A stretch of 64,000 nucleotides of DNA from Pyrrhoderma lamaoense (lineage: Eukaryota > Basidiomycota > Agaricomycetes > Hymenochaetales > Hymenochaetaceae), in NCBI GenBank assembly GCA_002794735.1, contig NBAZ01000002.1, positions 1 through 64,000 of the forward strand. Reading direction: 5' to 3'. The notes under the pieces are model-generated. The model saw nothing but the letters and a program-made list of their open reading frames with translations. It was not told where the DNA came from and searched no databases. The translations under genes were made by a program, and so were the position numbers. Positions 11,303-24,300 of the stretch are shown here, in pieces (position 1 is the first letter of the stretch; every line of letters begins with the position of its first letter).

Positions 11303-12763
11303 TTATGTTAAATTTCCAACAATGAAGTTCCCGAGGCCTGAGAACATCACATTTGAAGCCAAGTTGAAGTAAATGGTAATATAACAACGTCTGATATTTA
11401 ACGTCCCAAAAACTATGTAACAAATATTGTAGCATTGCTCACCGTACAAAGAAAGTATTTTGAAATTTGGCCAATGTTCGATTAAAAACAAACGAGAGGA
11501 TTTAATGCTATAACTATACAGACCAATTAGACTTTCAAGACAATGCTTATAATAACAACCAAATATACTTTGACCAAAATAACGCAGATGTGCATCATTG
11601 ATACCCGTGGAAGGAATGGAATCACTACATGTTGGATCCTCCCGACCAGTACATTGAACAACGTTGTTGATGTCTGTATCTGAATGAGGAATAAATTACT
11701 TAATCCAGAGTAACTTACATGCAAAAGTGACTTACTCGGATCCTGCTTGACCCAGTACTCCCTTGCGCTAATTTCAATCACCCTCAGATCACATTTCATA
11801 CTCATCAGAAAGAAAAGCAACTAACTGATGTTCGTACCCCCATTCCCTGAAAGGGATCGTCGGTACACCATCTAGATATATGATCGATCGGCTGATCAAT
11901 ATTTTATACTAATTTTGCGTTTTCATCAGCACCATTACTCACCGTAAGTTTCAGTACCTAAAGAAACCAGTTGAATTTTAGAAAGTGGTTTTTATATGGC
12001 GATAGAAGACTCTAACCTCGGTATATGTTATCGACCCCTACGAAATCTTCAGCCAATGTCGCATAAGCAGGATTTCCTGTCCTTGGCTGACCGAAAGTGA
12101 ACATTCTTAAAGGGACATCGGGAAAATTAGCAGCTAATGAAACACCGCCTAGTGATGCCAGTGCGCCTCCAAGAGAATGTCCAGTTGAAACCAAGGAGTA
12201 TGACGGGTAAGTAGAGACTTGATTAGAAACGACGGATAAGACAGTCTCTGCTACACTGTTGAAAGCGGTAATGAATCCCTGGTGAACTTGTACTCCACTA
12301 GTATTAGAAACTCCAGGTGAAGTGTAATCGACAAGTGCAAACTCAAGGTCTACCAATAACTGTAAGACAAGACATTATAAACGCTTCAACTAAGGAGTCG
12401 TGGTACACACCTGTTACAAAATCTTGTAGTTGTATACTCCCCCTATATGCAACAATGATTTCTTTTCGATTGTCATCTCGAGCGATGTATCCCTGAGTAT
12501 TAGTTGACGATTCATCAAACTGTTCGCCGAGATTTTAGCCTGAGGATGAAACTAAAACTTGAAAAACTAACGGTTTGTACCAGAATAGTTCCTAGGGGAG
12601 CTGGGCAAAATATCTGGTATGCTCCCGATGCAAATTGCACGTATCGTTCAAAGTCATCCATGAGCGACTGGGAGATAGCACGCCTCTCAAGAGGACCAGA
12701 TATCGCAGGCAATGCTAATACTGCCATAGCTAGGGCAAATATTTGGGATAGATACTGAAGCAT
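11303..12763 (-). CDS. secreted class 3 (fungal-type) lipase
   Basis: Extracellular alpha/beta-hydrolase acting on acylglycerol esters. The ATG at 12763 opens a signal peptide (hydrophobic core FALAMAVLALPAISG) followed by an ERR site that may mark a propeptide. Downstream: YVQFASGAYQIFCP, FDESS.NTQGYIARDD, EIIVAYRGS, and the catalytic serine elbow GHSLGG (about 12170). Then FGQPRTGNPAYA and the acid-containing region, and after an intron DGVPTIPF.EWGYEHH, which supplies the catalytic histidine. Splicing with donor GTTAGT (about 11822) joins GYEH to HAREYW in frame, as in homologs. The last exon continues as DINNVVQCTG..DPTC..SIPSTGINDAHLRYFG. That frame stays open to a stop at 11303, two bases from the convergent monooxygenase stop, but the final 70 residues look non-homologous, so the true end is probably near 11530. 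A TATAAAAG box lies about 110 bp upstream. Confidence 0.9.
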
Positions 12764-13673
12764 CGTTATCTTCTCAGCTCTAAATAGGTTAGAAACAAAG
12801 ATCTGTTACCGGACAGGCAGAGAAAGCCTGTTGAGTTTGTTGGAAAATATTTGCACAAGCCATTCCTCCTTTTATACATCTCCTATTAAGATCTAAAAAG
12901 TGCATATCAAAATATCATAAGCCTTGGAAAGGTACGTGAGAAGGTTATTCCAGCTACTCGGCACCTTTGTTTTCATGATCAGAGGTAGTTCGCGGTTAGT
13001 GATTCTCTCGGACTTCCCGCAATTGCTGACGACAGATGGTCATCGGGTCAAAACAACCATGCTTCAAAGAATAAATTTGGGAAACGGCAACTAATAATAG
13101 ATATGAAACAAATATGCATGTATATGTAATTAGCTCTTGATTTTCATTAGATATCATACGTAGAATCACTCTTATTGAATTCCTCAAAACACCGTCCCAT
13201 GTGACGAACGATGATGCATATGCGGTAGAGAAAACTCCTGTCCGTTACATCGCCCTTGCTCCATAAATAAGTTCGTTAAATGGGAAAACGGTGTTTAAAT
13301 CATATAATAAAATGTGAGAGCAGCTTTCAGAAGCGATTCCATTCAATCACCCTTGCAGTTTCACGTGTATTTCAGTGAAATAGTATCCCATGACCTTCTC
13401 GATCGTGTTAAGAACGGGCTCCGTCTTCAGGGAAGTAACGATTGCTTGCTGGCATTTACGTATGTATCATGACCATTGAATTGTGATTTGCATCATACTT
13501 CGCACACAATGCCAAAGCCACAAAGAAAATTAGATGTCTTTTATTTAGCTACCTGCAGTACATAAAATTATAACATACACTTAGATTATAAATAGCTTTA
13601 GTTTTATCAAAAGATATTGTAGAGGCTTTACGCTTCATGAAAGGTAGACAATTCTAAGCTCACAAAACACGGT
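12764..13673. other. intergenic; lipase promoter and channel 3' side
   Basis: About 0.9 kb with the lipase TATA box near its left end and the 3' flank of the potassium-channel gene at its right end. A 63-codon frame at 12996-13187 has no recognisable content. No gene supported. Confidence 0.5.
12870..12877 (-). promoter_or_regulatory. putative TATA box of the lipase gene
   Basis: TATAAAAG on the minus strand about 110 bp upstream of the lipase ATG (12763). Close to consensus and well placed. Confidence 0.55.
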
Positions 13674-15483
13674 TCATAAACCACTACTCCTGGATGTCCT
13701 AGAAGGAATCGCACCTTCTTTGGCCTTGCCTTTTACATGCTCACGGAAGGAGGACACCGGCGAGCTACTATAGGCAGTGTTTACGCGGCCATCAACTACT
13801 CGGTTCCCGTCTTTACCTTCGTCCCCATTAGTAGTAATTTCCACGCCTGCCTCCCATAGAACGGTACCCTTCTGTTCATAATCGTCACTTCGATACCGGG
13901 AAGTTCCAACATCCATTGAAGAGTTTATTTGAATCATAAGCGCGCGAATCATCTGGCTCTGAGTATCTAGGGTATTTTGCAGTTCTATCATTTGTCTAGA
14001 TAGAGAGGATACTGATATTTCATCTTCTTCAGCCTACAAACTAATTAATGCGAAAAGTGAAAAAATGAAAAGCGAACGATAAATACCGTATTAGTTCGTT
14101 TCCTCTGACCGATTCCTGAAGACTAGGACATGTGAGCTTTCTGTGATGGCCTTTGATAAAAACACTTTGACAGTTACCATTTCGTTTTCATGTACATGAC
14201 CCCCCATCTGATCCCATAGTGCACTGAATTCTCTACCAAGGACGAATGAAGGTAAGGCAATCAATAAAAGCCCACAAATAAGCAAGGGGACAGTCAAAAC
14301 ACGGCCAAGGAAAGAACGTGGGGTAATCTCGCCATAGCCAACCGTAGTGATGGCTATTAGAAGAAGTTAGCCTTGAAAATGGAAAGTAGGCATCTAGACT
14401 AAACGTACTAACGAGAACAAACCTACTTATTAGGTTAGCATTTTATTTACAGCTTCAGTGCTATACTCCCACTTACCATGCAGCCGCTGGAATAGACTAA
14501 CGAAAAAAGTAAGATTAATGATTTCAAAAAAATAACTAAACCCTTACAGAGAACTGACTTGGCTCGCCATCAGCATCAATAAAGGTTTCAAGAATCGGAT
14601 CCCAGGTTCCGCGCTCAGCGAAGTATCTATTGTTGGGTTAGCCGCTCCATAAGAAACATGTTTGTACTGCATAGTACGTACAAAATTGTACTAAATATGA
14701 CAAGAAACATGAGTAGAAAGAAGCCGAGTGCAAGGAGTGCATGTTGAGATCTTCTGACGGACAGGTACATGATTTCTATCGTCCTAAAAAGCAGATTACT
14801 AAACTGACTTTTCCAATCTTTATGTTAGAAACACACAAGGTGATAGTGTTATTAGTCCGAAATGCTCTAAAAACGCGTAATAATCGGAATGTCCTTAAAA
14901 TGGAGAAGCGAAACATGACAGATGTATCAACACCAAGAATCAATTCGACATAGTAAGGAAGAATAGCAAGCAAGTCTATGATTCCGAAGAATGCTGAATT
15001 TGTGATTACATCAAGTTCAATTTCTCAGGTCAAAGTATTGAGTGACAACGTACAGAAAGCCCAGCTCATAAGTGAGCGCCAGTTCATACTCCAAGCGAGA
15101 CAGCGTGCAACATACTCTACAGTAAACAATACGACAAGCGCCGTTTCAATGCCGAACCAAACATTGGGGCTTGTGGCATGAAATGCAGGAATGGTCTCTG
15201 ACACCGTGACGATAGCAGAGAATAGGATAAGTGCAGTGATAGCAACATGCACAACGAATGAGGCTGGAGAAGCATTTGGATGCTCAAGAAGTTCGTGAAG
15301 CGTGCGTTTCCATGCCGGATGGATTGTATGAAGATCAATAGCGCGCTCCGGGTCCGAAGGATCGAAGGAAGAAGTTGTATGAGGAAAAATGTCAAAAGAC
15401 TGAAGTTCAAGTTCGATAGAGGATGATTCGGGTTTATTCAGTGCTCGTGTCGACGATGACGATGGTATTTCTTGCCTGTGCAT
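13674..15483 (-). CDS. voltage-gated potassium channel, Kv type (six TM segments plus P-loop)
   Basis: Plasma-membrane or organellar K+ channel. From ATG 15483: a cytosolic Ser-rich N-terminus, S1 (ASFVVHVAITALILFSAIVTV), S2 (NVWFGIETALVVLFTVEYVARC), S3 (IDLLAILPYYVELIL) and S4 with arginines at every third position (ILRTFRLLRVFRAFR). S5 is ALGFFLLMFLVIFSTILYFAE. After a turret (GTWDPILETFIDADGEPSQFS) the pore loop carries the selectivity filter TVGYG (14331-14345) followed by EITP. S6 is LTVPLLICGLLLIALPSFVLG. The tail includes SGIGQRKRTNTAEEDEIS and a predicted coiled coil (LSRQMIELQNTLDTQSQMIRAL). It contains several short introns. The donor at about 14179 (GTAACT) must be used to reach the SGIGQRKR frame; reading through hits a stop. 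No N-terminal T1 domain is seen. The TVGYG and S4 patterns make the family call secure; physiological role unknown. Confidence 0.93.
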
Positions 15484-18400
15484 CGTCGACGTCTAGCGAG
15501 GTAAGGAAAAAGTCACCGTAAACCCGTGGTCACTGTCGTGCGCAGTCATGATCGTATGTGTATTATGTCATAGACTCAAGTCAGTTTCTAAGGATCCGCG
15601 ACTAACATTTAGAGTAATAAATACATAAACTTTACTTATGCTTAACAGCCTCTCAAAATTCTTGGATAAAGGTCGAAAAATGCGGTTACCTGAGATATAC
15701 TCTTAGATAAGCATACTTATTCCCATGTGCTTTCTGTCTCTTGCACTGGTTCTCTTCACAAGTCAGTATAAGGCCATAATTCCATCGTAATAAATCCTAC
15801 TTATAAGATATCTCCCAGTTTGTAAACTCAGATTGTGGTGGCTTCAACTACAGGTAGGTGATCAAAGCCAGCTTTTGAAGTACATTAGCACCACGAAACC
15901 CCAAGTACTCCTATATAACCTACTTCAACTATCAAACTTTGAACCTCTTGTGATGCTTTACTTTCATCATCTATAGCTATCAAAACGGAGCTAAACCACA
16001 CCACGTTTTTATAACAGTCTCTTTCCATAAGGCATTGAGAGGAAATTCGAAAACGGAAATTTGAACCAGAACCTCAGATATGATGCTTATCCTAGCATCG
16101 CATCTATTACTTCCCACGCTAACTTCAAGATCTATTAAGAATAATGGCCAATCTCCTTTTGTGAGATGTACAACATCTATTATGGCGAGACTTGTGTTTG
16201 CGGTTTTGTGGCGGAGCTCATTTGCGTCATGGCAAGCGGGTCGGTAATTTCTTTGATAACTATTTCTTCTGCTTCTTACTGATAATCTCGGCTAAAGCCT
16301 TTCAACAATACAATGATTTCATCTACTGATGGTTCGATAACTGCGAAGTTTGTATCTTTTGGCGCAACAATGGCTGAACTTTGAGTGGGGGATAGATCTG
16401 ACAAGCCTCACAAGCAACAGGACAATGCTCGTCTCTACTCCTTTCATCTATACATGCGACAGTAACTATGAAAGTTGTCATGCTTTAACTGATTTACACA
16501 CTGTCTCACTAATGTTAGATAACAAGAACTATAAATAGCTGATATGTGCATTCATCGTACACACAGTTAATATATGCAAATAAATAAAGCTGTATGCATT
16601 ATATCTGTATATAGTTTACATATCTACAAAGGCTTCTCACTCGATCACAAGAGCTCCTTAACCGGTTAGGTCAGATGCATACCATAGCATCGAAAATGAC
16701 CAGGACGGTAAGCCAGGTGAAGAAGGCCTCCGGATGTAGAGAAGCTGAGTACTAAATAAGCTAGGACATCTCGCATGGTGGGATTTATGGCCGGGATAGG
16801 CGTAACTGGACGATTGTTGAGACATCTGAGAAAACTTTAATTTGCAAACATGTTGAAATTTCGGATGAAGGGTTCCCAGGGAAATTTACTGTACATGTAA
16901 GTAAATTATCGGCTATGTATCCTTAACACTGTAGCTCCTTATGAAGGTATCGAATAGCGTAGTAGACGGCGTTATACTTGAAGCAGTATTTCGTACAAGC
17001 GCAACTCAACTCCTATAATGACCATTATGCCTACTGGTACACTATAAACCAAATTCAACAGATACTTTTGTTAACTTATAACGCAACTACTCCTGTAGGA
17101 ATTCTGATGCAACTCAACGAGGTAGTAAAAAATCACAAAACATACGGGGTTTGAAAACCCAAGATTAGTCTCCACAAACAAACGCAATACCGACTAGAGA
17201 ACTCGTCTCAATTGAAGATATTGTCCGAATTTGGGTAGCGATGAAGTTAGGAATCAAATGGATTTAAACTAACGACTACTAACCTATTGTAGACTAAGTA
17301 AGCAGTATCGTATTTCTGACTATTTTTGCACAGCTTTTGATCCGTGGATACAAGAGTGCCAAGGGTAGGACTACTGCTTCATATATGACAATACCAGCTA
17401 TCAAAATCCCAGAATATCTTTGTGGAGTGAATTATCTAAACTTAGGTTCTAAGTTTCTGGCGCTTTCTTTCTAGTTTGGGAAGGGCTGTTTATATTATGG
17501 ATCATAGTAGACATGAAAACCAATTAACCTGCTGTCAAAGTATATACAGGGTTTTGGCTCAGTACACCACGAAAAGCCGTGCACGGAGGACCAGAATTAA
17601 ATTACACTGTGTAGCCCGCGGTTGCAATCATGCAAGAAGGTCATATAGATGTGATAAGCACACCTGAATGGAGAGTAAATCATATTTGTACATTCTTAAA
17701 AGTAACTTATCACAAAACTGAAAAATGAAGCTATTTCTGATAGATGGACTAGAGGACAAGCTTACGTGAAGTAGTAGATACGTGCTTTTGTCGTTCATTA
17801 GTTTGTTCTGTGGACACGACTAGCCTCTTATCTGGCGTTCCCATATCACACACATCAAGAAACGGTGGTCAGCTGTGCACCCACGTAAACGTGTTTTAAC
17901 TTTCCCTGAAAAATTGTGTGAGAGCATTTGTATGCAAATACTACCTATACTGGCTTCTTCGAATCTGATATTAAATGAACCTTTCTAATTGGATACTCGT
18001 ATGCCGTAAGCTCGAATAATATAGAACCTAGTCAAAGCTGACAGGGAACTGTCAATGCATACTCCCGCCTGAGGGCAACATTTTGCAAATTCGTTTTCAT
18101 GTCTGATAGTCTTTCGAGTTAAGATAGATCTCAAAACACTTCATGTACGCTAAATTGGAGGGTAATTACCCATTCTGTCCTTAGCTTAGACTATGCTTCG
18201 CATTGCTCCGTAATTAGTATCAGTGATTACAACATCAATAGAATCGCGATTGCTATCTAATACCATCTCCTCATAGATTATATATGATTATAGCACATGG
18301 TATGATGTTGCTATTAGCGCGCGATTCACCTTCTAAATTCAGGATGAACAGAGCCCTCTATTCTCTAGCTTATCGCATCATAACAGCAAACAAACTCAAA

Positions 18401-21309
18401 CACGGATACTATATTAAGCAAATTCCGGATGGCGAGGAACGTAATCTCCTTTCTTACTCACTATTGGTATTCGACTTCCTCCTCTCCACTCTTTCTCTCT
18501 GTTGACGGTGTGCATATCAAGAGGCATCTCTTTCACGCCCAGTGTATGCGAAAGCCGCATCAACCAATAAAGGCACAGACTTAAGCATTTTGTTTCTCAG
18601 ATCCATAGTTCTCTGAGCCAGATGTTAAGCTACGCCTTTTTGAAGCGGTCAAATACACTGGGCCTGTCTGGGTTCCTGTGTATGTAGCAATCCTCTACTA
18701 AGCATGAGATTTCGAAATGTACCGTTGGATTGTTTCTCGAGTGCATTGCCCCCACACACTGCCCATCTCTTCGTTTATTATTATTATTATTACTCGGGAT
18801 ACATCGGCGGATCGGGCAGCAATATGTCTGAGATACCACAAGTGTCCTAGTATTGTACATAATTCAAGTTACTTAAAACTGTAATAGAGCATTGTATGTT
18901 TTTTCCCGAGCCTGATGTGTAGTAACAATCAAATGTAATACACAGAATAGTATAGCCTGAGTAGTATGATATAATGTCAATACAAGTTATCGGCAAGTAA
19001 ATGCTAGAGAGTATTATGCGCGCGGTAGTTACGATCTCCCAAGCTTTAATCACGACCTTCAAATCAATGAAACCACGTTCGCTTCTTAATTTATACGCTC
19101 AAGGATACTCACAAGTGGAGTCAGCTTCATTGATTTCGGCCGTATGTACCGTTAAAAGACACATGAATCTCCGCGATAAAAACATATGGGTGCTATAAGG
19201 GATGAATCTATCACATCGCCATGGTTGATAAACTGAGTTCTCAAGATACATATATGTATATTGAAAACTAAATGAGATGAATGTAATTTATTTTATGTAA
19301 AACATGACTTTTTTTTATCTATCCCATCATCTCTTTAGTTACCCAGAGTCTCCAAATTGGAATATGAGTATGTTAGTTGTATTAGGTTGATACTTCAACA
19401 TGAAGAACTTAAGTCGAAAAATATTTTTTGTTAATGCCTCCGGATTCCTATGAGCACCACAGTATAATCAGTTCGATCCCTCATTTCTGGTTTCATCTGG
19501 ATACTTGATGGTTTTCAGACTATCCACCTTTATTACTTCTAGGAGCGGCTTAGACTGTATCTTTTGGGAGTCTCTTATACATACTTCGCTTTGTCTCCGC
19601 ATCCTTTTCGTGCTTTTTTGTACGTTTCTCTTTCCCTTCAACTCAATAGTTATATATGGATTCCGGTAGTAATTATATACTACAGGCGTAACACAGTAGT
19701 TTCGGCGAGAAATATACATAGTTATAGAGTCTTTGCTTCGACCTATGTGTCTGAGAAGTAGCAACGCCAGGCGTTTATGGACTTGTAATACGCTCTTACA
19801 TATTTGGAAGAGACTAGGTTAAGCGTGACGAAGCTACAGCTCAAGGTGTTGGATGAATTTAGGGTATCAACTTTGAAGGGATGCTATAAGGCGACGAGCG
19901 AGTGCATCGATACCGAGAATTGCGTGCAAAGTGGTTTTTCAGTCAACTATCTTAAATGTAATTTTTATATTATGTAAGCACTGAATTCATTCAGTTTCAT
20001 GCAATGACGCATACAAAGTGAGTTTTTTCGTCAAAAATTGATACGAAGAAGCCGCATCTTTTAGAGCGTGTCAGTTTCTTTGTTCATTACTCCTATATTC
20101 ATGTTACAGCTACGCATCTTCTCGAATTATTGTCTAGGAATCGCTTGTAAGGCAAGTGGCATATCCCTGTACGATGATAATTCAAACTCCGATCTTCACG
20201 GAGATTTCAAGATCTTATAGCCCATTATTATTGGTCCCACTGTACTTAAATATAAAGAGGGCATCCTCGTGGCCTATAAAATATTTGCCCCAGGATTTTC
20301 CTTATACATGAAACAGCACGAAATTATGTAACATGCATTTTTACGTTGCTCCGAATATGATCGACTTCTACATAGCTTTTTTTGCTTTACTACTCCGTTA
20401 AACATATGCCGATTTCGTATCGGGCGGGTTTTATTTCTGGAGGCCAAACGTCTGGTAGATATTGTAACACCTAGGCTAACTGGGGCCACTGCTAGTACTA
20501 GTAATACCGAGCCGAGGTCTGAGTAACCCAGTTTATGCAGATTCATGGATAGATCAGAGAACTTGATACAATATTATATCAATGAATGCAAAGATCGTAA
20601 CTGTAAATACAAAAATCGCATTCACCAACAGCATTTTGAGTTTCGATAAGAGTTCTAAATTGAGATTGCAAGGTAGATGAGAAATTAGGAAGGAACAAAT
20701 GATAGCCGCATCGGACTAGGAACGTGTGCAGGTACGATACATTATTTTATGACTAAGGCACCCATGCACACTTTTTTGTGTGTCTATCTATACTACATAT
20801 AACTGCACTTTTCTCTTATTGTTGGGATAGATAAGTGTCGGTGCACAAGCTTATGCAGATGCATACCTATCTGCAGAGCGCACAATTTTAACCCAATAAA
20901 ATATTGTCTCTTGCTTACAAAGTAAAGGAGGAATCCGATGTTATGAATGAATTCAGTTCTCGTTGAGTTAGGTTGTCTTACAACACCTAGTCTATGTATT
21001 CCGGCGAGGGATAGCCGCGACAATGTGACAGCCTAAGGAATATCCGACTTGTCTCACGTTAAACGGATCAAATTTATCGTCTTCGCTAGCAGCCCGAAGA
21101 ATTCTTCTTTTCCGGATCGACAGTTTTCGTCTGGAGACCGGTACCACTATCTAAAAAACGATAATGGGATCAAAAATTTAACATTCTAATATACTGATTA
21201 TGTCGCCTATCTATCTCTTTCCTTTTTCAAGTTCGCACTTAGTCCTTTTTCTTGCTTTCTAACTACTTTCCTTTAGAAGGCTTTGTTCGCAGCTTCGGAA
21301 TAGTGGTTG
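15484..21309. other. 5.8 kb gene-poor stretch
   Basis: Lies between the divergent potassium-channel (-) and G-alpha (+) genes. The longest open frames are under 100 codons (for example 19468-19764 on the minus strand, overlapped by an antisense frame 19564-19761). None shows family motifs, coherent splice sites or reading-frame continuity. I see no transposase or reverse-transcriptase motif, no clear long terminal repeat and no tRNA-like cloverleaf, although I could not run a repeat search. It presumably holds the two promoters and perhaps decayed mobile DNA or non-coding transcripts. Confidence 0.5.
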
Positions 21310-24300
21310 ATGTCAAGAACATCCGCAAACGAGGCTGCGAAGACCCAGATCATTAATGATCGTGATCGTAGCTTCTCTCGTAGCTCAAACACTGTACCAA
21401 AGTCGTCTGTTGGTCGTTCTCCTCAAACCCTGTCATCTATCACACGATTCCCAGTTTACAACGGAACCAGATATAATATGGCCATGGGAGTCACTGTAGG
21501 TTTGCATGCAACAGATGATCCTTTGACCCGTGCAATGAAGCCGCCTGAGGACGAAACATCTGAAGAACGTACAAAGAGGCTGAAAGATGAAGAAGAGGCA
21601 TTAAAAAGAAGTAAATCAATCGACGAACAACTCATTGCGGACGGGCGCGAAAGACAACAGCTTGACTCCAGAACCGTTAAGGTGCTTTTACTTGGGCAAG
21701 CAGAGAGTGGCAAAAGCACAACCCTTAAAAGTGAGTATCTCTGAGTTTAGAAAGCGTTCTCCACATCATGGCTGACACTCGTCTAGATTTCCAGCTAACA
21801 TTTGCGCCCTCTCAGTTTCATGCTGAGCGCGAGGCCTGGAAAGCTGTTATTCAGCTCAATTTAATTTCTTCCATCCGCATCATCTTAGATGCTCTCAATG
21901 CTCAACTCGCTGAAGATTTTGATATGAACCCAACTCCTGCGAGCCACAGGCGTGGACTTGCAGATAATAGCAATATCAACAAATTTCCTGCCACCCCATC
22001 GTCTCCACGAAACACTAGTAATGACTCTTCGCCCTACTCAAATCCCAATGTACCTCGCCTCTCACTCACTTCTGGTCAGCAGCCGTCGATCTCGGTTTCA
22101 TCAATGGAATCAAGTGGGCCTTCGTCTTACATTCCTGCTTACAACCACAACAACACCTCCACTTCGTCGGTAACTACCATAACCTCTTCGCAGACGAGCC
22201 CATCCACGACTAGTAGATCCGAGTCTGCCGGAACGATCGGAGCGGTGGCAAGGGATAAGGGCATTAATTCAGGGCCAGGACGAAAATCGAAAACAGAGAA
22301 GGTTACTAAAGAGGGAAAGGGAACGAACGGTGAGGGAGCGGGGAAAACGGCGAGCGCCATTATTTCTAGTTTGGGAGGTTTAGGTTTTGGGCGCGACAAA
22401 GATAAATTTAAGGAAAAATATAGAGAAAACGAAAAAGGGAGACTGATTGACAAGGAGCTTCGGGAGGCAAATGGAAGACTGAAAAACCAAATACAGGCTG
22501 ATGGTATTCCTCAGCAAACTCCTCTTTTACTCAACCCATCAACTGCTTCTTCCCTTGCACGAGCACGTACTGCTATATCGGCTAATACGAAACCTAGTAT
22601 CTACAATTCTCAAAAATTTTCCGGTCGTCCAAATGCCAGTAATACTTCCAATACCGCGTACGCTAGTCAACCTCTATCCTATTCGTCTCAAAACGAACGT
22701 CCCCGAACTCAGTCCTCCGACTCTTCCAACCATGCGTCACAAATGCCATCCATTTCGATGCTTTCTGCAGAGCATCGCAAACTACTCCTCCGACTCCGTG
22801 CTCTAATACATGTCGAGAAACAACTAGCAGAGGCACTTGATATGGAGTCCATCATCGAGGGTGATCCTTATAACTACTCTAATACACAGAGCTCTTTTGT
22901 CTACCGTAGAGATCAAAGTAGGACTCCAACATCTCCAACATCTTCTGTGTTCTCTTCCTATTCATCACACTCTTCACCACAGTCCAGATCCCCAGTAATC
23001 CAGTCTCCCAACACTGTATATACTCCCATTTCCCCCGTACAGGATATTCTATACCAATCCGGGAGGTCCCTGAACTACCAGACGCCGATGAAAGGTATAG
23101 CTCTTCTGAAACGCGTGCTTTCTCTGAAGATAATGGCAGACAGGGTTATGGTAGTAATGTCGAGAGTGTTAGTGAAGATGATATGGAAGGGTCGAGTTCC
23201 AAATCTTCGTCATCATGCCAAAGACACGAGTTCTTTTCACGTGCTGGAGATGCTTGGAAGCGTGCTATCAAACAGGGAAGGGGTAGAAACGATCGTGATA
23301 CAGACAAGGGAAGGGATCAAGAAAGGTATAGTGAAGAGGAGGGGAAGCGCGAGAGAAAGAGTTCTGGCGTTTATGTGAGGCAGATGCTTCATCGTGAACG
23401 GAGTGCTGGTGGCAATGCTAGTCAGAGTGAAAAGGAGTACGGAAAAGATAGCGAACAGGAGGAACTATCTGGATCTAAATACGTATCAAGAAAAGGTACA
23501 ACCAAAATCGATACCAAGATCAAGGGAGAAAGAGCAAAATTGTTTCATCTCCTACCAAATCCGTTTCACCTGTTTCTAATGAAGTAAATAATGACAAATC
23601 TCCGCCACTCGGATCGACTTTGATAAATCCAAACCCTACGTCTCAAACTTTTGCGGAACGGATATATGATGGACCATTGCCTATTATAATGCCTGTCCCC
23701 CTACGAAGTTACATGGGGTAGAAAATGTTGACGCTGCTTCTCACCCTATTTCTTCACTTAGACATGTGTTTTCATCTTCCGTTAATTCTGTATCTGGTCA
23801 AAATGCTCAAGATAAGATTGACGAACCCGCCAAACAAAGTACTAATTTGGAGTTACGAAAAACCCAAAGCTCCTTGCCCGACGAAACAAGTACGATCAAT
23901 GGTTTGAGGGTTCGGGAAAGTGTCCTTCTGGAGAAGAAGAAAAGGGAGTACGAAAAAGAGAAGGCAAAGGGAACAGATGAAGATCAGAGTATATCTCGAG
24001 GTCGACAAATCAGCTTCAACGAGAGAAGAGATAGTGCAAATGCAAATCAAAGTGTAAGAGACAAGGGTAGCAAATCTTCTGATCAACTCCAGATTGCGAA
24101 CGAATCAGTCCCTTCAACTTACGATCCTTCAGCAGCTAGTAGTACCCATAAATCGACGATCGAGCAACAAGAATCGCATCAACGAACGCGGAAGAAAATA
24201 AGAAATGGAGCCTCAAGATCTCCTTCAAATACGCGTATATTTTCTTCTTTGAGTTCGCCAGCATATACTGCGGCATCTGCAGCAGCAACTGTACTTGCTG

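Noticed and set aside
19468..19764. 98-codon minus frame overlapped by a 65-codon plus frame
   Set aside because: Mutually antisense frames with no motif in either, consistent with chance openness.
20274..20546. 90-codon minus frame with a hydrophobic N-terminal stretch
   Set aside because: No recognisable domain, no supporting neighbour exon, and no similarity to reverse transcriptase or transposase motifs.
21456..22453. Minus-strand frames under G-alpha exons
   Set aside because: Low-complexity antisense of Ser-rich coding sequence.
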